Source of the DNA: Pyxicephalus adspersus
Lineage: Eukaryota; Chordata; Amphibia; Anura; Pyxicephalidae
Length of the DNA: 64,000 nucleotides
Assembly (NCBI RefSeq): GCF_032062135.1
Contig: NC_092859.1
Location: 47,349,494 to 47,413,493 of the forward strand
Reading direction: 5' to 3'
Shown: positions 26,245 to 38,655 of the stretch, piece after piece
How positions within the stretch are numbered: the stretch's first letter is position 1
Layout of the letters: each line of letters starts with the position of its first letter
The notes under the pieces: generated by a model
The model's input: only the letters and a program-made list of their open reading frames with translations
Databases searched by the model: none
What the model was told of the DNA's origin: nothing
Program-made: the position numbers and the translations under genes

Positions 26245-26809
26245 CTTTACTGTAATCTTCCTCTTCTGCCATTACAGGAGCTGCAAAACATCTATACTTA
26301 GAAGCCATCATCGCCTAGACTTTGCAACCAGTTAGAGGCAGGGGGATGCGTCTGTGCAGGAGCCATCTCTCTACTGTTCAGCAGTGTCATTCTGCTTATC
26401 TGTAGTGCTTTACATGGATGTTAAACTCTGCAGGGATGCAGTACACTAGTGTGTAGGCAAACTTATCTCTCCCAGAATCCTTTTCTCCTGTGTGAACACT
26501 GAACTCCAGACAAACTTTAATTTTGCTCCACACCTACCTCCCCCACTTGAATGAATTTGCCTCCAAACAGTTTCTCACTAACCTTTGTCATCAGATGTCC
26601 TCTTCAGCTGCTGACGGCACAATAAATCACAAAACATCTATGGTCATGTATAAGAGGTGTAATCCTGTACTATCACTTAGTGAATTGCTTTGTGAATAAG
26701 CCAGGTGTAAGTTTAGCAGCAGCTTGTGTATAATAGGGGTTATGAGATCAGAGGTGTAAATGTCAGCAAGGAGAGAATTGCTCAGCTCACAGCCTTGCTT
26801 CTCCCTATC

Positions 26810-26824
26810 ACTCAGGCATTCTTG
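26810..26824. repeat. LINE target-site duplication, 3' side
   Basis: ACTCAGGCATTCTTG, identical to 31881-31895 on the other side of the LINE. Confidence 0.9.
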
Positions 26825-27038
26825 TATTTCAATATTTTTATTAAGATTTTTAGGACAACAAGAAGAAAAACAATACGAATAAAACATAATCAAAAACCAA
26901 ATATGTCCAAAGTATGAGCGGGTAAAACATCTTCTAAAATAGAGCTATATAGGCAACATTCGCTATAAATAGAACCTGATATCAAGCTCTACCTGGAGTG
27001 ATATCCAGAACATTTTATATCGTAGAAAATAGGGTTCG

Positions 27039-29951
27039 TTATTCCAAGCAAGTTAGTAACCATGAATTATACACCGACGAACATTGCCACTCTACTTCCC
27101 ATACCTGGACCATAACTCTAAACAAATAACATACAAGGGGGAGGACACAAAAGGACAGAAGGGGAGGGACACCAAGAGAACAAGATAAACACATCAGGAA
27201 AGAGGGAAGGGGGGGGGGGTAGAGGAAGTACAAGAGCAAAATATTTAAATCCCATGTTCCAGGATAGTTTCCCCAAAAACAAGAGCTATAGGGTGGGACT
27301 CCCAAACCTCCCATGCGTTTGGGAGCTAGCAGTGTATCTTTATGAAACCTGGCTTTCTTCCCTGCCCATATAAATTGTAATAATCTAGATTGGAGAAGTA
27401 TAATCTCTCTCATAGGTACCGGGACCGGGAGCGTACGAAATAAGTTGAGCAGTCTGGGAAGTAAATTCATTTTAACAGCCGCAATCCGTCCCAGCCACGA
27501 CGGGGGGGACAAAGACCACCTCTGAATGTCTGCATACACTTTCTTAAGCAGCGGACCATAATTACATATGTAAAGGCTATTGTATGTAGGGGTCAACTGG
27601 ATACCTAGGTATTGAATGGAGTCTTTATGCCAAATAAAATCAAAATTCCCTTGGATCGCCGACAACAATTCAGTGGGGAGATTTATATTAAGAGCCTGAG
27701 ATTTGGATTTATTACCGTCAGGCCAGAACTTAACGCAAACTCATCTAGAATTCTCATCAAGTTAGGCAGGGTTGTAATTGGAGAAGTAATGAACATAAGA
27801 ATATCGTCAGCAAAGAGTGCACATTTGTGTTCAGTTTGGCCACACTTAATACCCTGAATATTAGTATCTGCCCGTAGGGCTATCGCCAACGGTTCAATTG
27901 CTAGGGCAAACAAAAGTGGGGAAAGGGGGCAACCCTGTCGAGTTCCCCTCTTAATTGGGATGGCTGTAGATAGGAATCCCCCTAGTGAAATCCTGGCTTC
28001 AGGTGAGTCATATAGAGCCAACAGGAGATTGGTGAAATATGTACCAAAATCCATTCTAAGAAGCACCTAAAACAGATATCTCCAAGATATGCTGTCAAAT
28101 GCCTTCTGAAGGTCAAGAGAGAACAACATAGACTGACGCGAGGGGCCCCCATCCCAGCCTGAGTTTATTACTGATATGAGATCAATAGCCCTCCTCGTTT
28201 GGTCTGGAGCCTGCCTATGTAGCATAAAGCCCACCTGGTCTGGATGTACATAAGCTCCCAAAAAGGAGCTTAATCTAATTGACATAATCTTCGTCATAAT
28301 TTTTAAGTCGCAATTAATCAGGGAGATAGGTCTATAATTAGCTACCTCCGAGGCATCCTTCCCCGGTTTAGGGATCACACTGATAAATGCCCTGTTAGCA
28401 TCGCCCATCAGGGCGTTCCCCTCCCGTAGGTAGTTGAAATATGCCACCATGTGCGGGGTCAGTACAGGACTGAACGTCTTGTAGTACAGATTGGGGAAAC
28501 CATCTGGACCAGGTGAGCTACCCACCCTGAGCAGACCCATGACTCCCTGCAACTCCTCCACTGTGAAAGGCTTGTCTAGAAACGCCTTGTGTTTGGGCTG
28601 TAGTTTGGGCAAATCCAGCCTGTGAAGAAACCTTTCTATGCCCTGCATGCTGATTGAGTCATCAGATCCATATAAGCGACTATAAAAGTCCTCAAAAACT
28701 GCTAAAATCTTTTCCGGGTTTTGTGATAGCCTACCACCCTTAATCTTAATTTTAGGGAGAGCGTGAGTCTTGGGTCTGGGATTAAGTTTATTGACCAAAA
28801 GACTTCCCGGCTTGTCACTCCAAACAAAAAATTTGTGGGCCGACCAACGCAATGTTTTTTCAGCTCTAGTAGTTAGCAGCATATTAAGTTGCGTTTCGCC
28901 TCTAGGTGGGCTTTCAAAACTACATGTGGAGCTGTTTTATGTTGCATTTGTAATTTATGATAATCCAGGAGGCAGGTATCTATCAGTTTATTATTGGCCC
29001 GTTTGCGCGCTGCTCCTATTTTAATTAACTCACCCCTAATATAGGCCTTGTGAGCCTCCCAATTTATGGCCGGAGATGTATCATTCGCTATATTAATCTG
29101 AAAATAGGTGGTCAACAAAGACTCTATTTCACCCTTCACCATGTTATCAGAGATAAAACTCTCGTTAAATCTCCACCTAAACCCAGGTTGCAGTCTGCTA
29201 AAACCCTTCAAGTATAAGGCCAGGGGGTCATGATCCGACCATGGAGTTGACAAAATTCGAGCCCCAATTAAGTTGGGTAGCATATGGGACTGGATAAAGC
29301 CATGGTCTATGCGGGAGTACTGTTCGTGGGCTGACGAGTAATAGGTGTAATCCCTAACCGAAGGGTTCATCTCCCTCCAACCATCCACTAAGTCAAACTT
29401 TCTCAGCAAAAGCGAGAGGTTGTGGCTTTTTTTTGGAGGATCCCTATATCTGCTAAGTTTAGATTTATCCAAAATGTGATCCAAGGCCAAGTTGGAGTCA
29501 CCTAGTAGGATCAAGGAACCTTTCACTTTAGGCCAAATCTCCTCCAAAAGAGCATAAAAAACGCCACTTGTCCCTCATTCAGCGCATAGTACGATACTAC
29601 AGTAATTAATTGCAAGCCAATATATCCAACCACTATTAGAAACCTGCCTCCTGGATCCCTAAAAACCTCTAGAGGCGAAAAGTTCAAACTTTTCCGAAAA
29701 CATAGGAGAACTCCTCCTTTCTTTTTGTCGGAGGTGGCATTATAGAACAGCGGGTAATTTTTATGTAAATAGTTGGGGGCTGAAGTGTTGGAGAAATGTG
29801 TTTCCTGTAAGGCCAAAATATCAACATTTAAGGAATTATAATAGTGGAATGCTTTAGAGCGTTTAACAGGAGAGTTAAGGCCCTGGACATTATGTGATAA
29901 CAACGTCAGCTTAGAGTGAACTACCGGGGCCACTGGAGGATCAGTCAGCAT
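27039..29951 (-). pseudogene. LINE ORF2 (endonuclease-reverse transcriptase), broken
   Basis: The frame begins near 29951 with endonuclease motifs SHNVQGLNSP and LQETHFS. It shifts near 29560 and continues with LLGDSN, YSRIDHGFI and SDHDPLAL, which are catalytic or metal-binding blocks of AP endonucleases. After another shift near 28880 comes the reverse transcriptase: GSSPGPDGFP, FISVIPKPGKD, NYRPISLIN, LDLQKAFDSI, then a stop near 28066, GTRQGCPLSPLLF and FADDILMF. The FADD box is the YADD-type catalytic pair. A thumb-like part (SIQYLGIQL, WLGRIAAVKMN, KRMGGLGVP) follows in a further frame. Three or more frame breaks and a scrambled C-terminus make it non-functional. Confidence 0.93.
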
Positions 29952-30610
29952 AGGGAGATAACATACACAGCATCAAGTTAGTACTTCCTCTGGGGGCGGG
30001 AAAGACAAGTTGGGGACAACAAGACAGCACCAAGGACAGACAAGACAAACTCAAAAACAAAAACCAGCACATGAAAATTATGAAAAAAACATCAACAAGG
30101 TTCAGGCCCCACCCCGGTCCCCGGGCCCAAGGAGCAGCCCCAACCCCTGTGCCTTTAGGAGCTCCCAGGAACTCCATCTCGGCAGGGAAAGTCCCTCCGG
30201 GCCAAATCAAATAAATACGACCCGAACTGGATTCCCTGTAATATGAGGGCATGTGTAACCCCCCGGATCCCCACACCCCCACCGAAGTAAACTTTGAGAC
30301 ATAAAATACCCTCAACAACTCTACTCAAAATTCCAAACATGGCTGAGCAGGGGTACAATATGTTTGAGGTAGGCTCGGCAGCCATTAAATAAACATAACA
30401 TCACATCAATAAATCCGCATAGGATAACAAAGGCATATGCAGCGGTAAAACAGGAAATGTAATAACATGACCATATGACTCATCATTAACTAAACATAGC
30501 TCCCCCCTTTGGGGAAACAGCAAACGAAAGATCCAAGGATGGGGGGCAGCAGTATCAGCCGATGCCCCGACCCAATCCGGTCATAAAAGTAGAATCCCCA
30601 AAAGTCTACT

Positions 30611-31549
30611 TGTAAACTTGCGAAGACATATAGTTAAAAGATAAAAATAAAAATAAGACAGCATCGCGTCCATTGTAAATGTTCATGGTGTTTTCTGCAG
30701 CTGTTTCCCCGTTGCCTTGGTTTTATTCCACAGTGGATACAAGGACGTGGACGCCTCCTTGTCTGGGGATGGCTGTAGTTCTGCTCTCTGGAGTAAGTCC
30801 AGATCTCTGAGAAGTTGTTCCCCTTCCGCGAAAGACGAAAAGGAGAAACTTTTCAATTCAATTTTTCAATTCCAAACCCCTGGTCACTTTCAAAAGCGCC
30901 TCTTTAGTAGTAAAGTAGTGGGGTTTAACAATTACATCCCTGGGAGGGCCATCAAAGCTCTGTGTGCCCTATCAAGTAATAATTCTGACTCTGGTAATTC
31001 AGGTAGAAGATTATGCAGGAAGCGCCTTACTGCCTCTGTAATATCTTTAACCGATTCTGGGAGGCCCCTAATCCTGAAGTTGTTTCGGCGGGATCTGTTT
31101 TCCATGTCATCAAGCTTAATCTGCATGGCGTCCAGCTGATCATGTAATAGTGTTATCTCCTTAGAATTCTGATTAACACAGGACACTGTCTCATCAACTT
31201 TTTTCTCAAATATATCAATTCGCGCACCCAAGGACTGTAAGTCCTGTCGCACTTCAGAGGTAATCTTCTCTGTGACTTTTGCTAACTCGGATTGCAAAAG
31301 GCCAGCCAAATTCAAATACAGCCTGTTTTCTGCTTCCGGGAGTAAAGAGGGGGGAGAGCATGCAGAAGGTTCCTGCATTAACACAGAATATCTGGAGCCC
31401 TGATCAAAATGTTGCAGGTCATGGCTGGATAACAAAGAATCCTCTCCCTGCAAACTTGTACAGCTCAGAAGCACAGGAGAGTGTCCTGGAGAGGGGGGTT
31501 GCTGAATAGGCTGGGGGCTAGAGACATCTTGGTCAGAATGGCCAGTCAC
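30611..31549 (-). pseudogene. LINE ORF1 (coiled coil plus RNA-binding domain), broken
   Basis: From ATG at 31549: a Ser/Pro-rich N-terminus, then a heptad-rich coiled coil at about residues 75-155 (LAKVTEKITSEV, DQLDAMQIKLDDMENRSRR), then the L1 ORF1 RNA-binding core NNFRIRGLPESV and LLDRAHRAL. The frame stops after ALPGM at 30932. In the shifted frame downstream, KPHYFTTKEALLKVTRG resembles the start of the ORF1 C-terminal domain, so one frameshift split the gene. ORF1 is a nucleic-acid chaperone that trimerises through the coiled coil. The end coordinate is approximate. Confidence 0.85.
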
Positions 31550-31880
31550 TGGAGAGAGCTGGGGCAGGGATCTCTCCCCTCTCTTGTCCCCTATATCCTG
31601 TGTGGGGGCCGCTTTCTCCCCTCAGCCCTGCTGGAGCCTCCTCTCCACGCTGCTCCCCATCTTGAGAGCCGGCTGAGATCGCGATATGCGATCCTTCTGC
31701 TTTGCGCCAGCCTTCCCCACCATCATGCCTAGAAGCCCGGAGGATCCAGGAACACAGGCCACCCGCGGAGAACGTGGCTGCCGAATAAATCTGCTGCGGG
31801 GAACTGTAAAAGGGAATCCGGGGAGCGCCGAGCCATTCAGCAGGAAACCGGCATGAACGGGCGGCGCATGCGCACTCCCC

Positions 31881-31895
31881 ACTCAGGCATTCTTG
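31881..31895. repeat. LINE target-site duplication, 5' side
   Basis: ACTCAGGCATTCTTG, perfect copy of 26810-26824, bordering the LINE 5' end. Confidence 0.9.
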
Positions 31896-33730
31896 AAAGA
31901 ATTGTATTTACATACAGATCACTCAAATAGCCCACGAGATTGAGACTGAATGATTAACAGAGCAGATAAATAGCTGAAAGTGGAGGGCCAGTAAAATACA
32001 GTTGGCTAAATAGAGTGTGCTAGATTATCCGGTTATTTTGGACAGGAAATGAAGTAGGCTGAACATACCCACTGCAGCTTCTAATGTTATGTGGAAGTCA
32101 AGGGTACAGGAAATGGGGAATAATCACTTTCAGCAACAAAGCTAACCATCTCCAAGGAAGGGGGAAGTCCAAGTGCTTAAATAAGCAACCACTTCTTGCC
32201 TTCCATGTACTGCAAATACCTATTTAAGAAGCAGTGGTAAGGGAACGCATCCCTTCGCTGGTGAATTTCTGCACCAATACCCATGTTTGGATTTTGCTGC
32301 TTTGAGTGGCATAATACAGATGTATCTACTGCTGAATTCTGAAATTTTTGGACTGGGCATGATTAAGGTGCCCTCACTTACAGGTCAAAGGTCTGTCCTA
32401 AATATAAAGTACACACAAAGTATATATAAAAGCCATTTTTTAATCATTAGGGATATTTCCCTTCCTGACTACACAAGGGAGAGGATTTCTTGCTGATGTG
32501 AGGGGGACATTTCACTTTAGTTATCACATAATCAAATGTTCCTATGGAAAGACTTTCCCCATTTTATCCTAGATACAGACCAACCAAAGTGCTTTCCCAT
32601 TAAATAAACATCCCCTTAAGTATGTTAATTCATTTTTTTTCCCATACTTGCATTTTAAATCTTAGTACATGCATTTAAAATGCTTGCAGCACACAAGTCA
32701 TTTTGGCACATTTTACATGCACTGAACAGTTATAAAAAAAATGCAGCATACAGGAGTTACCTATTCATTTAGGCCACATTTAGCACAATGCCTACCCATC
32801 AAAGCCAGCTTCCTTTATAGGTCCAATTCATGTGATGTTCATAAAACTTGGGCAGAGCTGCACAAAAATTCATTTTACGAGCATTACATCAAACACCTAA
32901 ATTAGTTGCCGATTTAAAAGAAAGTACCAAAATGGAATTGTACTATGACTAAAGTACAATGTACCAGCCACTACAACAGCAGAATTTATTTATTTATTTT
33001 TTTAATTAGCAAAGATTGTAATCAGATAACATACCAGCATTACATTCTCTTCCCTTTAAGTAAGCAACTTAACTTTCTGCATCCTAACAGTCTTTAGATG
33101 GGTGGTGGCATACAGTTTTGTTAAATTTACAGTGTTTTTCCCCTCTGACCTAAAATTCATATGACTGGTCTGGTGATTGAGGCAGTCTTTAAAATATTGA
33201 TATTTTTCAGCTCTACACATTATCTTAGCCAAGATTCATGTTTATGATTGTGGTCCTGTTACTGCATGATTACTCTGCATCAATAGCGCCAATAACTAAC
33301 CACTAGTTAACTCTTTCAATTCTGCACATCCCTACAACCGTCATTTTTAGACATGTGAAAAAAAGCTGCATAGGTATTATAACTACAAAAGAAGCAGTCT
33401 ATGGCCTTACACCTGAAAAAACCCCAATTTAAATGACCTTTATTTTACTCTGCACTGGGTTGGGGTTGATCACAGTACTGCAAACACCTACTTACTAGTA
33501 ATAGACTAAGCTCCCCTTCCAAGTCCCTGTAGGTGTGGACTATACAGAAAATCAGAGCACTCAAACCTCAGTGGAGATTTACCATGTACTGGGATGAACA
33601 ATGTCTGCTTCTTAAAATAAATAAAAAAAGCGCTGGGGAAGGGAGTCCTCATTTAGGTATGTATCTGATATGGTTAAAAAGAGGTGTTTCTGAAGGCTAG
33701 AGTTGTTCTTTAGGCAAAAAAAACTAAGAT
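31896..33730. other. Intergenic, nothing recognised
   Basis: Lies between the LINE and the 3' end of securin copy A. No exon, RNA or repeat boundary is supported. Confidence 0.4.
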
Positions 33731-33781
33731 TTATTTAGATTTTTCAAGTTTATTTAAAATTAGTTGGATTACAAAAGCAAG

Positions 33782-33787
33782 TTTATT
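33782..33787 (-). terminator. Polyadenylation signal, securin copy A
   Basis: AATAAA on the - strand about 36 bases after the stop, within TTTAAATAAAC. The same TTTAAATAAA context follows the stops of copies B, C and D. Another AATAAA lies at about 33749-33754. Confidence 0.7.
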
Positions 33788-33822
33788 TAAAATTATATAG
33801 ACGAGTAAAAACATAAATAACC

Positions 33823-36800
33823 CTAACATGTCACCATTTCAGGTAAGCCAAGTGTAATCTCATCAAGGGTTGTCAAGAAAGATGGAAGTGTCCTCCACAT
33901 ATCTAAAAAAAATAAAAGGATAAAAATAAAAAGCATAAATCAAACAGCGCAATTTAATGTCAGTTATCAGTGGCATGCATAAAGCAGCAACTGGATTTTT
34001 TTAGTGTACATTCTAGTCTGTTCCTAGGAGATAGGTGTCCACCTAGTGGTACAAACATGCAAAACACTATACAGATTTTACAATTGGAGTTTCTCATGAT
34101 TGGGTATTCATCACACATTTTCTGTTAGAGGTACATCCAAGTCACAGTAGCAATACCATATACAGGGTAGCCCCCAGGTTACATATGAGATAGGGACTGT
34201 AAATTTGTTCTTAAGTTGAATTTGTATGCAAATTGGAACAGGTACATTATTTTAATAAATGCAATTTGGACAGATGTTTGTCTCAACATAATAGGCAGTG
34301 TGGTATCAGTTACTGTATAACATCCTCACTGTGAGCTAATTACAAACAAAGAAAACCTTTATGGAGCCTAGACATTCATTAACATCTGGAGCAATCTGTG
34401 CCTTGATATACAAGAAAATTGCAGAGTTTGTCTTGGCCATTAAAGATTACAAGCTCACCCACAACCTCAGCTGTGTTTATTTCTGTGAGATTTCTTCTGC
34501 AAGCTATGTGCCTCATCTTGCACAGAGCAAGCAGGGAAGCCCCCTCTGTATCTAGGAGGCGTCCCCTTAACCTGGAGACATATATACAAAAATCACTTTA
34601 CACAATGCAGTCAATGAATGACTTCTGCATTACCTCCATCACTATTCATTGGGGTTGCCAGAACTGCATTTTTTGCCATTACAAGCTCTATCCCTACACA
34701 AACCTTATAAAATCACATTTATACAATTGTATTTTATTTCAGGAGGCAGATGCACTTCACTCCTCTGTTGACCATTGCTATTCCTGCTATTGGAGCTCAT
34801 TGCATTTAGTCACAGCTAAGCAGCTTTTGTTCTAACATACAGTAAATGTATTGCCCAATTTTGATATAGATTTGTCTCAGGCTAAAACCTAAACCCCCAG
34901 ACCAGTTAAGGCAGTGATGGTATTAATTGGGTAAAATTACTGACAAGATGATCCATGGTATGCAGATGTACATACTTTGCTTTAATGTTAAAAATACACA
35001 CCCCATTGGGAATAACGATTCATTCTGAATGGAGTGGGAAGGGGGTTAGAATCCCTGTCTGGTTTTTACCATTATCCAGGGCTCTCTATTACACCAGTGT
35101 TCTTGTTAGTAAGCAGAGGGAAGACTATCCAAAAGCCATTCAAAGCAGGAGCATCAACCCTTTCCCCACTATTCAAATCCTCATTTTTGATTGGAAATAC
35201 AAGCTGCATTGCAGTTAAACACCAACCTGACTCCCAGCCAAATACTGGAATATCCATTGGAGCTGGCTCCTGTGTCAAAGCATCCAACTTAGCAGCATCA
35301 TTCTCATGCACAATGAGTGGAACTCCAGCAAGGTAGAGATGGCTCAGCTTGTGCTCTTCTGGGACATCAAAAGTTTCAAACTCTAGGAAGAAAATGTATT
35401 GCTGAACAAACGAATATGACCACTGCTGTTCCTGTACAAGGTGATTACAAGAACAGTTTTTCTTAGTTTCACCAAGAGGATAGGCTAAACCTGTCAGGAT
35501 TGTCACCCATATGCTCAAATGTGTAGATCTAAAGTTTTACAATTGTCAACCAACCACCTGGTTCCAACCCTTCTCTGATGTTTGAAGGTTTGTGGGAGAT
35601 ACTTATGTCATGGATTCCAGTCATCTCCGACAATGTATTCCTTCACAACTGAATAGAGACCTTTTCCACCATTCAGTATGTGAATCCTGACACCAATCAT
35701 TTAAACCTGGGAACATTCCCAGTTCTTGGCCATGCTTACAAATTTCTGACAGGCCATGCCACCTGCTACAGATACTCTATGTGACTTCATATTAAGTTAC
35801 AATATCAGTCACTGGTGCAGGAACAGCCATTCTGCTCTTTGCCTTTGGTAAACAGTAAAACCTTTTTTAAATTATATTGCTGCTGTACATCATGCAATGA
35901 TTTTTGCAGATAACAGGGGAAATTAACTATTTATAGTGGATAAGCAGGAGGGGTGGGGAGTAAACACTTGCCTGATGGATCATAAGGAAGACACATCTCA
36001 ATCTCAGGGTAGCTTTGTTTTTTGGGCTTGACACACACTTCAGAAATCTGAAATTAAAAGATATCACAGTTAGGCTTAAGCAGTAGATTTTACCAGCTAT
36101 AGACTTGTTACACATTAGAAGCATTTTAATACCAACTCTGCAATTCATTTTGTTTTTAGGGTTACAATTGTTCAGGTTTTATTCTGTGGGACCCTCCAAG
36201 TGTGAAAGAGTATGCCAACTTTCCCAGATCAGTTCTGTAAAAGAATAACCAGCCTCTTGGAGGATGAAGCCTACACATGGGAGGAAAGTCTGGACAGCTT
36301 GTGATGATATACAATGTCCCCCCAGCAGTTGCCAGTAAATGATAAATGACAGATACTCTTTATACACTAAAGTCTAAATACACAAAAACATTTCATTGGC
36401 ATCTAGGGGTTACAACTAAACATCTACAACTTCAGGAACTAGCCAAATCCACTGCACAGCTTAGTCCTGGTACAAGGAAAGCTTATTAGAAGAGTGGAAA
36501 GTTTAGAGACACTCCCGTGTTTAGCACTGCTTGTGTCTTTGGATTTCTGACAGCAGAAGCAAATCTACTTTGAGACCAATTCTAGAGTAACTTGGAGGAA
36601 TCATCAAACACTTATCTGAACTGTAAAAGACAGAATAGTACCTGCTTGGTAACTGGTGCAGACTTCTTCACCTTAAGGGCATCTTTCTGACTAGGAACAG
36701 CTGTGTTGACATTTCCCAGAGCTTTCCTCAGCTTCATAGTTCCAGAGTTGCCAAACACTTTCCCTGAATGGCTTCTGAAAAGTGTTTTTGCTACACAATA

Positions 36801-37702
36801 AAAAAAGAAAAGATACGATAAAGTCTGCAGCAAAATGTAGAGTGCACAACTCCAGACAAACACTTTCATACAGTGTGATTGAATTACCCCAGAAGCCCTC
36901 TAAGCTCCACTGATCTATAGAAGTATTGAACAGCAGGGAGAGGTACTTCTGACTCCTGGTGTATGGCACAGACACCCAATTCCATGTGCTGCTCCCCTCT
37001 GTGCCATTCACAAACCACAGTGATGATGCTTCAGTTAATTATGTACAGATGGGAACAGAAGAAAAGCCAGACAGCAACACTCAACAAGCTAAGGTGCAGC
37101 TTTACAGAGAAGGGAGTCCAGGCATAGCAGCTGATGTTTTTTTTTTTTTTTAACAGTAACAAGTGCTTTAGGAAAGCTTAAAGCTTTTTAAATGCTTACT
37201 GGGCCCTTTAGAGAAAGTATGGGAGCACTGCCAAGCAAGTGTTGGGGTCTGAGCAGCCAATCAGCAACCCCAGGAGTAAGAAGTTGGCAATATTTACCTA
37301 AATCATCACCAACATCAGAGCTTTCTTCTGTGGCAAGGGGTAATACACATACATATTTTCAGGGTACACTTGCCAATCCTAGTAGTCTTAGGATACTTAC
37401 ACTGTTAGAAATCTCCAGATGTAATTTCTATAGCTAAAAGTATGAATGGGTAGTGTGAAAAGATTAGAATGTTACTGCCCTCATTTCCCAGATCACCTGC
37501 CCTGTAAGTGAAGGTAAAGAAGCTGATAGGGGTAAAAGGGGCAACATTCACAACACCCACAGAAATCCAGGATTAGGTGGGTACAGACTGAGTACAGGCC
37601 ACCAAATCACTCACCAGGTTTAGTTTGTTTGAAGCGATCCTTAGACAGGATAGTAGAAGCAACATCTCCATTCTCCTGGTCAACAAAGATCACAGTTGCC
37701 AT
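33823..37702 (-). CDS. pttg1: Securin (PTTG1) copy A, 182 aa
   Basis: Securin binds and inhibits separase until APC/C-driven destruction at anaphase onset. Five coding exons, by coordinate: 37615-37702, 36642-36790, 35972-36047, 35227-35382 and 33823-33902, summing to 183 in-frame codons with stop. All introns end in AG; donors are GT except a GC donor (CAG|GCAAGT) after 35972. Protein features in order: MATVIFVDQENGD with Q where human has the K of the KEN box; D-box RKALGNVN; basic stretch LKVKKSAP; separase-contact segment SYPEIEMCLPYDP; then FETFDVPEEHKLSHL, GVPLIVHEN, EPAPMDIPVFGWES, LPSFLTTLDEI, and end PEMVTC. It is somewhat shorter than human securin (202 aa). It lacks about five residues (KQVVS-like) that B and C carry just after the D-box, and has M where B, C and D have K in PEIEK. 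Intact and likely expressed, but expression is not shown by sequence. Confidence 0.95.
34160..34620. repeat. Dispersed repeat inside intron 5 of securin copy A
   Basis: The block with GTAGCCCCCAGGTTACATA, GTTCTTAAGTTGAATTTGTATG and GGAACAGGTACATT resembles a repeat family I recognise from amphibian genomes. I did not find a second copy in this window, so the assignment rests on recollection. Ends are approximate. Confidence 0.4.
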
Positions 37703-38204
37703 GTTCTGCAGAACTGCAAAAAATTGGAGCGGTTTATATTGGTAGATTTCTATAAAGACATCAGAACTATATCAGCTATTCCCCCACATGGCAGGCAGCT
37801 TAGGTCACCTGGTTATGTGGTCTGGGCAGCAGGTGATGAAGGAGTTTGGAACTATAGAAAGTGCTAGATGATATCTAGAGACAATTATGATGGACATTTT
37901 TTCCAAAGGACTGCTTATTCTGCACACCACCACAGCAGAAAAAAAAATATATAGTGATCCTCTGAATTACCATTTATAAATCACAGCCCTAAAGAGACAC
38001 CACAAGCCCCAGCATCAGATAAACAGTCACACAGGGAGGGGGGGGGGCAGCCATGTCTATTAACAGCTAAAAACCCTCTTAATATGGCTGGCTGTGTCCC
38101 CAATATTACACTATGCCGCTAGGTGCGAGCTTCCCCCTTGTAGAACCGGTGTAAGCTCCTTCATGGGCCTCTTGAGTCACCTACACAGCCCTCCTCTATC
38201 TTAC

Positions 38205-38270
38205 CTGGACGCTCCTCACTACACAGCCGCCACACCACCGAATACCGTTACCTGTAACCGGTTGCTAACC
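38205..38270 (-). other. Probable non-coding first exon, securin copy A
   Basis: A consensus donor CAG|GTAAGA follows position 38205 on the - strand, and the same CAG|GTAAGA occurs in the equivalent place in copies B (48025) and C (55927). Human PTTG1 also has a non-coding first exon. The 5' end is an estimate placed downstream of the AT-rich TATA- or CHR-like element. Confidence 0.6.
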
Positions 38271-38277
38271 TGCCAGA

Positions 38278-38400
38278 TCTTAAAATCACAGGCTCCTCGC
38301 TGATTGGCTACACGCCGCGCCACTTCTTTAATTGGTCAAATTCTTAATTGCCCTCTTGTTTCTATTGGATGAGCATCGGGGCATTGCCGCACCTGATTCG
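38278..38400 (-). promoter_or_regulatory. Promoter of securin copy A: three CCAAT boxes
   Basis: On the - strand CCAAT occurs at 38303-38307, 38331-38335 and 38364-38368, spaced 28 and 33 bases. NF-Y boxes at about this spacing are typical of G2/M genes. About 18 bases closer to the gene, GATTTTAAGA (38278-38285) could be a TATA-like or CHR-like (cell-cycle homology region) element; I cannot tell which. Homology with copies B and C continues to about 38560 (TTTATATTTCCAGCTGT, GGGGAAATGATCTGATCC, GGATCCATGGACAG). Confidence 0.6.
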
Positions 38401-38605
38401 CGGAGATCACACGTGTCAGTGTTTATATTTCCAGCTGTTTTATATTAAGCTGCAATGGGGAAATGATCTGATCCTTTCTATATATATTATCACTGTGCTA
38501 GGATGACATTACTGGGGGGAGGGTACAGAGCTATAAGGGATCCATGGACAGGAAGGAAACAGATTTCTCAGAATAGGCTGCAGAAGGGATTCCCTGTAAC
38601 CAGGG

Positions 38606-38655
38606 TATTATTATTATTATTATTATTATTAATAAACAGGATTTATAGGGTACAA
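38606..38655 (+). repeat. R1 fragment
   Basis: (TTA)n followed by AATAAACAGGATTTATAGGG; only the beginning of the R1 core is present. Confidence 0.7.

Larger units (their letters stand above)
26825..31880 (-). mobile_element. Tx1/L1-clade LINE insertion, 5.06 kb, inactivated
   Basis: A - strand non-LTR retrotransposon lies between perfect 15-bp duplications. The order on the - strand is: a GC-rich 5' UTR starting GGGGAGTGCGCATGCGCC, ORF1 with coiled coil and RNA-binding domain, a spacer, ORF2 with apurinic endonuclease then reverse transcriptase, and an AT-rich tail ending AATAAAAATATTGAAATA. Near-complete ends and the intact duplication mean the integration is recognisable, but both frames are broken. 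A (G)11 run lies at about 27209-27219. The clade call rests on ORF1 type and reverse-transcriptase motifs, not on a tree. Confidence 0.92.

Noticed and set aside
30010..31882. Several short + strand and alternative-frame open frames in the LINE
   Set aside because: They are shadows of the - strand ORF1, its 5' UTR and the ORF1-ORF2 spacer.
2206..33730. A fifth securin copy or processed securin pseudogene between slu7 and copy A
   Set aside because: I searched for the D-box exon, the PEIE exon and the DVPEEHKLSHL exon on both strands and found none outside the four described genes.
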